In this document: positions 28,027 to 35,666 of the stretch, in pieces
How positions within the stretch are numbered: position 1 is the first letter of the stretch
Layout: the number at the start of each line of letters is the position of its first letter
NCBI GenBank assembly: GCA_030696305.1
Contig: JAUYSP010000034.1
Span: 1-35,666, forward strand
Origin: Legionellaceae bacterium
GTDB taxonomy: Bacteria > Pseudomonadota > Gammaproteobacteria > Legionellales > Legionellaceae
Length of the DNA: 35,666 nucleotides
Direction of reading: 5' to 3'
Position numbers and translations under genes: made by a program
The notes under the pieces: model-generated
What the model was told of the DNA's origin: nothing
The model's database searches: none
What the model saw: only the letters and a program-made list of their open reading frames with translations

Positions 28027-28035
28027 CGACGTTCC

Positions 28036-29262
28036 TAAAAAGATTGATTATATTCTGCAAGTTAATTTTTTTAGAATCACGCAATTTTTTTATAAGTTTA
28101 CGTTCCAAGGAATTAGGCAGGACACCTGGTATGTTATCAAAACATTTTTTCCAACAGAGAAATTTCCAAAAAAGCAGGTGAGTAGGCGATACAACTATGA
28201 TTATCGCAATGCCATTTTAAAAAAATATAACATGTCGATTTATTCGAGTCAGAACAAAGCTAAAGCGACTCGTTATGCTAAGGAATTGACTAAGCAACAT
28301 GCTGAGCCCAAATACGTATTTGATTCGCTATTGGAATATTTCCATCAACACAAAATTATCAGACCATCATTGCAAGAGATGGTCTCGGAAGCGCTAAATG
28401 ACGAAAAAACCAGATTAAGCAATAAAATATACACGTTAATGACAAACCACTCCGGGAGTCATTAGCTAATTTCCTAGAGAAAGATGAACTGTTTTATCAA
28501 TTGACGACCGTAAAAAAAGATCAAAAGGATTTCTCTACTGGCGAAATTAATGCCTCAATCAAAAATCATCTGTTTCTATCAACGCTATAATAGCTATCCA
28601 TCGAAATAATCAAAGAACTGGAATTTCAGAACAAAATATAATGCACTATGCAGACCTAGTTCTGTACCACACCGTTTACGGCCTGCGCGTTATGAAACAA
28701 AAAAATTTATCCAGGCTATACCTTGTGTGCTATGCAAATTATCGTTATTTAAAAATCAGTGATCTTGTGGTTAATAGTTTTGCTTACAAAGTGAATTACT
28801 ACAAAGGCAAAGCTGAAACTTACCAAGTAGAAGACATTTGCAATGTTAAAGACGAAGACAAGAATCATCGTAATGCTGCCGCCGCTATTTTATTTTTGGT
28901 AAACAATAAAAAGGTGGCTGACGACGAAATACTTCAAAAAGCCTATAAAATTGTTCCGCAGGAAAAATTCCAACAGTTCATCCAAAAAATTAAAAAGCCG
29001 AACTTTACGCCTGAGTTTTATCGGTGACAACTGCATGATTTTCTATAATGCGTCACTGTTATCTGGGCTCTATGAACACTATAAACTGAATAAAATGGAG
29101 GATCAGTGGTTGAAAGTTATTCGACTATCTGCGGTTGCATGGCAGCACATTAATTTGATCGGAATATATGAATTCTACAGCAACAAGGAATGTCTTAATT
29201 TACATGAGGTTATAGAAAAGTTGGTAACGAATAAAAAAATCGATTTATTGGCTGCAGCTTAG
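28036..29262 (+). pseudogene. Tn3-family transposase TnpA, frameshifted and internally deleted
   Basis: Homology begins mid-domain (KKIDYILQVNFFRITQFF) without the N-terminus, then FPKKQVSRRYNYDYRNAIL, the DUF4158 region of Tn3 transposases. Frame shifts occur near 28447 (after YTLMTN) and 28590. The next part, ISEQNIMHYADLVLYHTVYG, runs to a stop near 29025. There the frame jumps to GDNCMIFYNASLLSGLYEHY and the C-terminal signature LSAVAWQHINLIGIYEF. A full TnpA is about 990 residues; only some 400 remain and the DDE catalytic core is gone. It cannot be active. Confidence 0.9.
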
Positions 29263-29321
29263 GCGGGTACAGGGTTTTAGGGGTGTGTTGGGAAATTTCG
29301 TACCTTCCCACAAAGAACCCC
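29137..29321. repeat. right long terminal inverted repeat of the Tn3 element
   Basis: This 185-bp partner of 25694-25877 contains the last codons of the tnpA remnant and ends in the GGGG-type transposon tip, followed at once by TCATA. Confidence 0.9.
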
Positions 29322-29326
29322 TCATA
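29322..29326. repeat. target site duplication TCATA (right copy)
   Basis: Exact copy of 25689-25693, immediately outside the right tip of the Tn3 element. Confidence 0.9.
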
Positions 29327-29409
29327 GTAAACAAGCTGACAGAGATTATACTTTTGAGTGAAACTAGGAACAATTTTGGCTTTGTGTTCCGATACGCGTT
29401 TAATAAGAT
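29327..29409 (-). pseudogene. 5' part of interrupted GIY-YIG family gene
   Basis: On the minus strand it codes DLIKRVSEHKAKIVPSFTQK followed by YNLCQLVYY up to the insertion point. This matches the stretch after the GIY...YIG strand in small GIY-YIG proteins (DLIKRVxEHK, FTxKYN, LVYYE). The first 25 or so residues, with the GIY and YIG motifs, are replaced by the palindromic repeat at 29408-29463. The gene was therefore already truncated or formed against the repeat. Confidence 0.8.
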
Positions 29410-29463
29410 CCGCTGACAAGCAGCGGGACGGCGTGGGGTGGGTGCAATTATCAATACGCCCCT
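29408..29463. repeat. right outer inverted repeat of the mobile region
   Basis: Reverse-complement partner of 25485-25540. Its outer edge runs into the stop codon of the RND pump gene (29462-29464). Its inner palindrome is CCGCTG-CTTGT-CAGCGG, a compensated variant of the CCGCGG form, which suggests selection or descent that preserved pairing. Confidence 0.9.
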
Positions 29464-32400
29464 AACTATTCTTAACTATTTTTTTCGTCAACAAAGCGCT
29501 GTCTCGTCGTTTTTCTTGCCAGGTTTGAAACAAGACATAAAATACCGGCACAAAAACCACTGCAAGGCATGTAGAAGCTAACATACCACTACATACAGCG
29601 ATACCAATCGATCGCCTTGCATTCGCTCCCGCTCCCGTTGCAAATACTAGGGGGAATACGCCTATAATAAAGGCAAATGAAGTCATCAGAATAGGGCGAA
29701 AACGCGTTTTAGCGCCAAATATCGCTGCCTCTATAATGGGTTTACCGTGAAGTAACCGTTCTTCCCGAGCAACCTCTACGATTAAAATCGCATTTTTAGC
29801 AGCTAATGCTATCAAAAGCAATATACCAATCTGAGTGTATATATTATTATCAAGTCCAAGTAACCAAAGAACTAATACAGTACCAATCAACGCTAATGGC
29901 ACACTGAGCATGATTGCAGCAGGTGTTAGCCAGTTTTCATACTGCCCTGCTAAAATCATATAAACTAAAATCAAAGACATGATGAAAATGTAATAACTCA
30001 AATTTCCAGCAATTTTTTCTTGATAAGCAGTACTCGTCCACTCAAATGAAAATCCAGGAGGCAACATACGCTTAGCAATTTGCTCCATAGACTTAATAGC
30101 TTGACCAGAACTATAGCCAGGATTTGCTATGCCATTAACCATGGCTGAAGGATATAAGTTATAAAGAGAAATTATTGCAGGACCGATTGCTGGAGTAAGG
30201 TCAGTTAAGGTTCCCAGAGGCACCATTTCTCCACTTCTATTTTTCACATAAAAATGACGCACATCTTCGATTGTCATCCGTGAAGGCGCATCAGCCTGAA
30301 CATACACCTGGAATACTTGGCCAAATTTAGTAAACAGATTGACGTAAGATGATCCAAGATAAGTTTGTAATGTATTAAAAGCACTCTCTAATGTAACACC
30401 TAGCGTTTCTGATTTTACTCTATCAATTGGAGCTAGTAATTGCGGGACAAACGCTCTAAATGAGGTCAATAGTTTTTGCATTTCTGGCTGATGATTACCC
30501 TCTTGTATCAATTTGTCAGTTACAAGTTGTAATTTTTGATAATCGAATGAACCGTCTAATAACTCAAGCTGCATCTGAAAACCACCTGATAATCCCAATC
30601 CTTGAATCGCTGGCGGGACAATAACCATCACCTTAGCGTCTAGCGTTTTTGCTGCAATTCCATTGAGTTTATTATATAAGGATTGCAAATTTTGATCTTT
30701 GCCTCGAACACTCCAATCTTTGAAGATCACATACAATGCCCCAGCATTAGCCAAATTATTATTATTATCCAATACTGAAATGCCATCAATGCTAATTGTA
30801 TTCGCAACGCCATCAATTTTAGCTATTTGGGAACTTAAATTCTGCATAACTTTTCCTGTACGCTCTAAAGCCGAGCCATCAGGTAATACCACACTTAAAA
30901 TTAAATAACCCTGATCTTCTATCGGAATAAAACCTGTTGGAATGCGACTTAACCCCAAAATTGCAATTACAACCAATGCAACGCCCAACAAACAGACCGA
31001 CTTACTTTTATGTACGAGTTTATCCATCAAAGACAAATAGCCTGTTTCAAGCCGATAATAATATTTATCAAAGGTGCGAAAAAAAATATTTTTTTGTTTG
31101 GTCTTATCAAGTGGTCTTAACCATAAAGCACACTGTGTGGGTTTTAAGGTCATGGCATTAATAGCACTAATGAACGCTGTGGAAGCAATAACTAGAGCAA
31201 ACTGCGCATACATAGCACCTGTTAACCCCGGTATAAATCCTGCAGGAATAAAGACTGCCATAAGTACTAAAGTAATTCCAAGAATGGGCCCCATCAATTC
31301 GCTCATAGCTAGAATAGACGCATTTTTAGGCGATTCCCCTCGTTCTATATGCTGGGTCACCCCTTCAACAATCACTATCGCGTCATCCACCACAATACCA
31401 ATGGCCAGTACTAAAGCGAACAGTGTTGATAAATTAATTGAAAATCCCAACGCTGCCATAGCAATAAAAGCACCAATTATAGTAACGGGTATTGTGGTTG
31501 CAGGGACCAAGGTGGCACGAAAATTTTGCAAAAAAACAAGAATAACAATTAAGACTAAAATACCTGCTTCGAACAAAGTTTTATAAACTTCATCAATAGA
31601 TGCTTTGACAAAAGTAGTTGTATCAAAAGGAATGGAATAATGCATACCAGGAGGGAATTTTTTCGACATTTTTTCCATCGCTTGGCGAACTTCCTTAGCC
31701 ACTACTAAAGAATTTGCACCTGGTAGTTGAAATATTCCAATCGCCGCAGCCGGCTTACTATTTAATTTAGCAATCTGATTGTAAGAAGAGGAGCCTAATT
31801 CAACGCGTCCAACATCACGAAGACGCACAATTTGTGCAGTAGTGCTCTTATTTGCCTGTTGATTTGGTTGAGTGGGATTTGTTTTGATTATAATATTAGC
31901 AAATTCATTGGGATCAGCTCGTTGCCCAGGAACATTTACGGTAAATTGATACGATTGCGAACCCGTGGTAGGAGGAGAGCCAATTTGTCCCGCTGATATT
32001 TCTTTGTTTTGATTTTTAATTGCATCAAGGACTTCGCTTGGATTTAATGCGTAGGTATACATTTTCTGAGGATCCAACCAAATTCGCATTGCATAAGAAC
32101 CGGAACCAAAAATCATGACATTTCCTACGCCAGGTAAACGCTCCAATTCATTTTGCATGTTAATAGTGGCATAATTGTTAAGAAATAAGCCATCATATTC
32201 ATTATTCTCAGAAGTTAACGTAATAAACTGCAAAACAGCAGTGGATTTCTGCTGCACCAAAATACCTTGTTGTTGCACCGGAGCAGGAAGCTGAGCTAGT
32301 GCAGCTTGAACGCGATTTTGAACCAACATTTGAGCAAAATTCAGATCCGTACCGATCGCAAATGTAACAATTAAATTATACGAGCCATTATTGGTACTAT

Positions 32401-32644
32401 TAGACTGCATGTAAAGCATATTTTCCACACCATTCACTTGTTGTTCGATGGGAAGAGCTACTGTTTTAATTAATGTTTTAGCATCTGCGCCAGGGTATGA
32501 CGTTGAAACTTGAATAGTTGGTGGTACAACTGCAGGATATTGAGCAACAGGTAAAATAAATAGTGCCACCAAGCCAATGAAAACTATAAGTAAGGCTATG
32601 ATGTTAGATAATACTGGACGCTCAATAAAAAATTGTGAAATCAT
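29462..32644 (-). CDS. RND multidrug efflux pump, HAE1 (AcrB-like) family
   Basis: The 1,060-residue inner-membrane proton antiporter starts MISQFFIERPVLSNIIALLI and has the 12-helix RND layout with two large periplasmic loops. AIGIVVDDAIVIVE (around 415) gives the paired Asp of helix 4, and ALAAKNAILIVE the Lys of helix 10 used in proton relay. Porter and docking segments such as YPGADAKTL, LERLPGVGNV and IPIEDQGYL are typical. It exports drugs or other amphiphiles through the OM factor encoded in the same operon. Its ATG overlaps the adaptor stop by 4 nt. The stop codon lies inside an inserted repeat. Confidence 0.95.
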   Translation of the reverse strand: MISQFFIERPVLSNIIALLIVFIGLVALFILPVAQYPAVVPPTIQVSTSYPGADAKTLIKTVALPIEQQVNGVENMLYMQSNSTNNGSYNLIVTFAIGTDLNFAQMLVQNRVQAALAQLPAPVQQQGILVQQKSTAVLQFITLTSENNEYDGLFLNNYATINMQNELERLPGVGNVMIFGSGSYAMRIWLDPQKMYTYALNPSEVLDAIKNQNKEISAGQIGSPPTTGSQSYQFTVNVPGQRADPNEFANIIIKTNPTQPNQQANKSTTAQIVRLRDVGRVELGSSSYNQIAKLNSKPAAAIGIFQLPGANSLVVAKEVRQAMEKMSKKFPPGMHYSIPFDTTTFVKASIDEVYKTLFEAGILVLIVILVFLQNFRATLVPATTIPVTIIGAFIAMAALGFSINLSTLFALVLAIGIVVDDAIVIVEGVTQHIERGESPKNASILAMSELMGPILGITLVLMAVFIPAGFIPGLTGAMYAQFALVIASTAFISAINAMTLKPTQCALWLRPLDKTKQKNIFFRTFDKYYYRLETGYLSLMDKLVHKSKSVCLLGVALVVIAILGLSRIPTGFIPIEDQGYLILSVVLPDGSALERTGKVMQNLSSQIAKIDGVANTISIDGISVLDNNNNLANAGALYVIFKDWSVRGKDQNLQSLYNKLNGIAAKTLDAKVMVIVPPAIQGLGLSGGFQMQLELLDGSFDYQKLQLVTDKLIQEGNHQPEMQKLLTSFRAFVPQLLAPIDRVKSETLGVTLESAFNTLQTYLGSSYVNLFTKFGQVFQVYVQADAPSRMTIEDVRHFYVKNRSGEMVPLGTLTDLTPAIGPAIISLYNLYPSAMVNGIANPGYSSGQAIKSMEQIAKRMLPPGFSFEWTSTAYQEKIAGNLSYYIFIMSLILVYMILAGQYENWLTPAAIMLSVPLALIGTVLVLWLLGLDNNIYTQIGILLLIALAAKNAILIVEVAREERLLHGKPIIEAAIFGAKTRFRPILMTSFAFIIGVFPLVFATGAGANARRSIGIAVCSGMLASTCLAVVFVPVFYVLFQTWQEKRRDSALLTKKIVKNS

Positions 32645-33816
32645 TTCTGTTTGCTCTCACTTTGAATAGGTGAAACCTTATTACCCGGTGTTGCATTTTG
32701 TAATCCAGAAACAATCACGTTGTCCCCTGCCTTCAATCCTTTAGTAATGCTAATAAACCCTTGTTCAGTGGGTCCAGTTTCAACACGTTTCATCATAACA
32801 ATATTATTCTTATCCAGCGCTAACACATAAGCGCCGATTTGATCGTATTGCACTGCAGTAGCAGGTACCGTCAACTCTTCCTTAAAATCACTGATAGGAA
32901 TGCGAACTTGTACAAAAAGTCCGGGAAGAAACACCAATTCTTTATTAGACAAAAGCGCCCTAAACTCCATCGTACCAGTTGACGCATTTAAACTTGTATT
33001 GACAAAATTAAGCTTACCTTCATGCGATAATTCTGGCTTATTTTGCAAAGTTACATATGCCGGAATTTGACTCAGATCATCAGGAGCAATTCCTCTGGTT
33101 TTTGCCCTAGCACGTAGTTTAAGCAAATCTAATTCATTAAGATTAAAATACACATATATCGGATCAATTTGTTCAATCGTCGCCAATTTAGTTGCAGCGC
33201 CATTACCAACCAAATTACCTTGATCAACTAAATGACGACCAATTCGGCCATCAAAAGGAGCAAGCACATGGGTGTAACTATAATTTATGGATGCATTATC
33301 TGTATTAGCCATAGCTTTATCCAAATCAGCTTTAGCTTCAGCAACTCGTGTTGCCCAAGCTTGAACGCTATTCAATGAAGTAGCATTTTCCTTATACATT
33401 CGTTGTTGACGCTCATGTTCAATTTTTGCATAAGCAAGCGATGCTGTTTTTGCTTCGACACTGGCTTGAGACTCTTTTAATTTATCCAGATATGGCTGTG
33501 GTTCAATTACAAACAACTCTTGATTTTTTTTAACAAAAGTTCCATCTGTAAATTTTATTCCGTCAAGAAATCCCTCAATACGAGCAACTATATCGACTGA
33601 GTTATACGCAACTAATGTACCTGTTTGTGTTACATAGTCTGTAATTTTAACCAGCTTAGGTTTTTGAACCACAACCTCTGGCACTGGATAATTTGGCGTT
33701 TTTTTTGTTAATGATTTAACAAGCCAGCTCAATAAAAAAATAAAAACCAGCAGTATCAAACCAATTTTGATCAATTTTGCTCGTTTATCAGTTTGTATAT
33801 GTTTATCAATTTTCAT
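32641..33816 (-). CDS. RND efflux membrane fusion protein (AcrA-like adaptor)
   Basis: The 391-residue periplasmic adaptor has an N-terminal membrane anchor (about residues 15-33) in place of a lipobox. It continues with the biotinyl-lipoyl segment VDIVARIEGFLDGIKFTDGTFVKKNQ, a helical hairpin (about 100-165), the lipoyl half FDGRIGRHLVDQGNLVG and a beta-barrel/membrane-proximal region. It bridges the RND pump and the outer-membrane channel. It starts 7 nt after the OM factor stop and overlaps the pump gene by 4 nt. Confidence 0.94.
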   Translation of the reverse strand: MKIDKHIQTDKRAKLIKIGLILLVFIFLLSWLVKSLTKKTPNYPVPEVVVQKPKLVKITDYVTQTGTLVAYNSVDIVARIEGFLDGIKFTDGTFVKKNQELFVIEPQPYLDKLKESQASVEAKTASLAYAKIEHERQQRMYKENATSLNSVQAWATRVAEAKADLDKAMANTDNASINYSYTHVLAPFDGRIGRHLVDQGNLVGNGAATKLATIEQIDPIYVYFNLNELDLLKLRARAKTRGIAPDDLSQIPAYVTLQNKPELSHEGKLNFVNTSLNASTGTMEFRALLSNKELVFLPGLFVQVRIPISDFKEELTVPATAVQYDQIGAYVLALDKNNIVMMKRVETGPTEQGFISITKGLKAGDNVIVSGLQNATPGNKVSPIQSESKQK

Positions 33817-33823
33817 ATATAGA

Positions 33824-35398
33824 TCACCAATTTGGTAAGTAAAGCTCTTCTATTCTCTGTTGACCAGTGTTTGGAGGTTGATGATTTTTCTGTTGCAACA
33901 ACGTTCCCCAATTTGTTCGTTTAGCCATTTCTTTTTCAATCTGTCGAGGAACAATATCATTACAACCACGAATTTGCCATCCGCCACCCAACGAACGATA
34001 AAGTGCCACTAATGCTTTTGGAACATCACCTTGCGCAGTAGCCAACGACGTTTCGACTTTTAGTTGTTGTGTTTCAGAATTAAGTACAGGGGTAAAATCG
34101 GACTGCCCTTCTTTATACCGAACAAGTGATAATTTGGTCGCTTTGGTTGCTGCTCCATTTGCTGTAATCAAATAACCTTCTGATTTTTTCATTTCAATAA
34201 ATTGGGTAATGTTATCTTGAACCTCTTGTTGTGCTTTTAATGTCAAATCAAGATAATTCAATAATGCTTCCTGGAACACAGCATCTTGTTCCCGAACAGC
34301 ATTGGTGATTTGCCCATAATTAAGCAATGGCCAGTTAAAGGAAGGACCGGCAGATATAGTCCGATTAGACCAGCTAAACAGATCGCTTAGTGATGATTGG
34401 CCAATATCGTTAGCAGCAAATGCAAACGTCCCAGTCAAGGAAATCGCCGGGTATAAATTAGCTTTAATCGCTCCAATACGTTCCGATTGAGCAATAACCT
34501 CCATGCGAGATTGATAAATGTCCGGTCTTTTCATTAAGGTTTCTTTTGGTATGCCGACTGCAACCGAAGAGGGTGCTTTGGGTATAGCGCCGTGTTTTCC
34601 AGTAAGAAAGCAATCCACTTGATCTGGTGTTGTGCCGAGTAATACACCCAACATATCTTTTTGTTGCTGCAAATTACTTGCTAATGGAGGAAGATTAGAT
34701 TGCGTTTGCGAAAGCACCGTTTGCGCTTGTTCGACGTCTAATAAGCTAGTTTCACCTGCTCTGTGACGAGCTGCAGCCAACTTAAGAGAGTAGGCTTGAA
34801 CTTTAATATTTTTCTTAGTCACTTCAATAAGGCGCTCTGTGGTCCGAATAGCAATATAAGTAGAAGCTATATCTGAAGTGAGTGTTACTAATGCATTATC
34901 GTAAGCTGCATAGGAAGCATAAAAAGAAGCATCTCTAGATAAAATAGCACGGCGATATTTCCCCCAGAAATCAAGTTCCCAACTGGCTGAAAATCCCATC
35001 AATGCCGTATTAAAAGAAGAAGGCAATACAAATTCGAGTGATTGTCCACCAATACGCTGATACGTCAAATTACCAGTCATAAGCTGTTGTTGAGGAAAAA
35101 ATTGTCCAACACTTTGGGCTAACTGAGCTCTAGTTCTCAATACATGAACTGCAGCGCGGTGAAGGGATAAATTATGCTGGTAGCCTTGGTAAATTAAGGC
35201 AGTGAGCGTGGGATCGTTAAAAACTTTCCACCAATTAGCGTTACGAAAAGAAGATTCTTTAATATACTTATCTTTTTTTATCCAATGACTAGCAACTTTT
35301 TTTGTAGGCTCTTTGTAATTAGGCCCAACCATGCAAGCACTTAGAAATAAAAAAAATGGTGTTATAAAATAGATTAGCCCGCGTGGTTTCATAATCAA
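33824..35398 (-). CDS. outer-membrane efflux lipoprotein, NodT/OprM (TolC-like) family
   Basis: The 524-residue protein has a lipoprotein signal with lipobox LSAC (Cys22), MVGPNYKEP and two outer-membrane efflux domains with long helices (for example WWKVFNDPTLTALIYQGYQ and SWELDFWGKYRRAILSRDAS). It forms the trimeric exit duct of the pump. The start chosen is TTG 35398, because AAGGA lies 7 nt upstream; ATG 35392 is an alternative that keeps the lipobox. It is first in the OM factor-adaptor-pump operon, and no regulator gene is visible within the window. Confidence 0.93.
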   Translation of the reverse strand: MIMKPRGLIYFITPFFLFLSACMVGPNYKEPTKKVASHWIKKDKYIKESSFRNANWWKVFNDPTLTALIYQGYQHNLSLHRAAVHVLRTRAQLAQSVGQFFPQQQLMTGNLTYQRIGGQSLEFVLPSSFNTALMGFSASWELDFWGKYRRAILSRDASFYASYAAYDNALVTLTSDIASTYIAIRTTERLIEVTKKNIKVQAYSLKLAAARHRAGETSLLDVEQAQTVLSQTQSNLPPLASNLQQQKDMLGVLLGTTPDQVDCFLTGKHGAIPKAPSSVAVGIPKETLMKRPDIYQSRMEVIAQSERIGAIKANLYPAISLTGTFAFAANDIGQSSLSDLFSWSNRTISAGPSFNWPLLNYGQITNAVREQDAVFQEALLNYLDLTLKAQQEVQDNITQFIEMKKSEGYLITANGAATKATKLSLVRYKEGQSDFTPVLNSETQQLKVETSLATAQGDVPKALVALYRSLGGGWQIRGCNDIVPRQIEKEMAKRTNWGTLLQQKNHQPPNTGQQRIEELYLPNW

Positions 35399-35450
35399 GT
35401 AATAATCCTTATCACTATCCCCATGGAGAACGCCAAGCGAGATAGTTTTT

Positions 35451-35479
35451 ATTATCTATGAGTTACGATTTTTATTCAA
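35451..35479 (-). promoter_or_regulatory. likely sigma-70 promoter of the efflux operon
   Basis: On the minus strand, TTGAAT (35474-35479) and GATAAT (35451-35456) are spaced by 17 nt, about 52 nt before the OM factor start. The 268-nt stretch 35399-35666 otherwise contains the palindrome at 35537-35554. Confidence 0.5.
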
Positions 35480-35536
35480 GCCTTATGGGGTTCATATCCA
35501 CGGTTGTCGCATCAAAATTTCATCAATAAGATGTAG

Positions 35537-35554
35537 GTTGGGCCTTGGCCCAAC
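35537..35554. repeat. perfect 18-bp palindrome upstream of the efflux operon
   Basis: GTTGGGCC-TT-GGCCCAAC is a perfect inverted repeat and is GC-rich in an AT-rich spacer. It lies about 58 nt upstream of the predicted -35. The TAGGTTGGGCC theme is known as a dispersed bacterial repeat, so an operator role is only one option. Confidence 0.8.
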
Positions 35555-35666
35555 AAATCATATTTAATTTGACTAATATTGAACAAAATGATCAAATGCT
35601 TCATTTTATTTTATGAGGCAGAGGATGCAAAGGTTACAACACAAGGGATTTGACATTCATTTTTCA

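Larger units (their letters stand above)
25694..29321. mobile_element. decayed Tn3-family transposon with two intact cargo genes
   Basis: This 3,628-bp element begins GGGGTTCTTTG and ends with its inverted copy. It is flanked by perfect 5-bp TCATA duplications and carries recognisable but broken tnpA and resolvase genes, all hallmarks of the Tn3 family. The terminal repeats are unusually long, 184-185 bp, because both ends contain a 3' end of tnpA. Between them lie a promoter, a two-TM protein gene and a C58-protease-like gene. The res region and the 5' ends of both transposition genes are deleted. It inserted into a GIY-YIG remnant between prs and the RND pump. Movement would need a transposase supplied in trans. 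Confidence 0.92.

Noticed and set aside
29210-29454. Two short minus-strand open frames near the right transposon end
   Set aside because: They are chance read-throughs of the GIY-YIG remnant, the transposon tip and the repeat; one frame explains the GIY-YIG part.
31074-31586. 170-codon plus-strand frame inside the RND pump gene
   Set aside because: It is antisense to a highly conserved pump segment including the helix-4 Asp pair, so it is a shadow frame.

Overview
This AT-rich window looks like a chromosomal segment of a gammaproteobacterium of the Legionellales/Coxiellaceae type. That placement is an inference from a Com1-like DsbA-family protein beside glyQS, an effector-like coiled-coil protein, a small C1q/TNF-like secreted protein and a proteobacterial-type gshA. 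Most of the window is ordinary housekeeping DNA: rsmJ-glyS-glyQ-dsbA-like, uvrD, mlaA-trmL, gshA-gshB, two rhodaneses, grxC-secB-gpsA, murI, dapA with a BamC-like lipoprotein, an AddB-like nuclease, tRNA-Gln, prs, and a tripartite RND efflux operon.

Layout. 1-1657: a palindromic interspersed repeat, a potentially structured leader enclosed by an 11-bp stem, and a stand-alone reverse transcriptase of a group II intron/unknown-group type. 1705-8470 (minus): translation and oxidative folding genes (transcribed dsbA-like, glyQ, glyS, rsmJ), then uvrD. 8566-10666 (plus): C1q-like secreted protein, repeat-filled spacer, mlaA overlapping trmL. 10652-12885 (minus): the glutathione operon, divergent from 12961-15545 (plus), a sulfur/redox-secretion cluster (two rhodaneses, grxC, secB, gpsA). 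15567-21245 (minus): murI, a large candidate effector, a double palindromic repeat, a DUF1704/QEGLA metallopeptidase-like gene, a BamC-like lipoprotein and dapA. 21322-25383 (plus): AddB-like nuclease, tRNA-Gln(UUG), prs. 29462-35398 (minus): outer-membrane factor, membrane fusion protein, RND pump.

The accessory core is 25485-29463. A Tn3-family element (25694-29321) has GGGG-starting ends, about 185-bp inverted repeats that each carry the 3' end of a tnpA gene, and a perfect 5-bp target duplication TCATA. It sits inside a GIY-YIG-type gene remnant; deleting the element plus one TCATA copy rejoins the remnant in frame. The remnant is itself bracketed by 55-bp inverted palindromic repeats, so three insertion layers can be read. 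Its tnpA and resolvase genes are wrecked, but it carries two intact cargo genes behind a consensus-like promoter: a two-TM protein and a 322-residue protein with a Cys-His-Asp arrangement matching YopT/AvrPphB (C58) cysteine proteases. The best candidates for something undescribed are this transposon-borne effector-like protease pair and the stand-alone reverse transcriptase with its leader.

A family of GC-rich palindromes (CCGCGG...CCGCGG core, GTTGACAATT-type flank) occurs at four places in the window, mostly at gene ends and around the mobile DNA.
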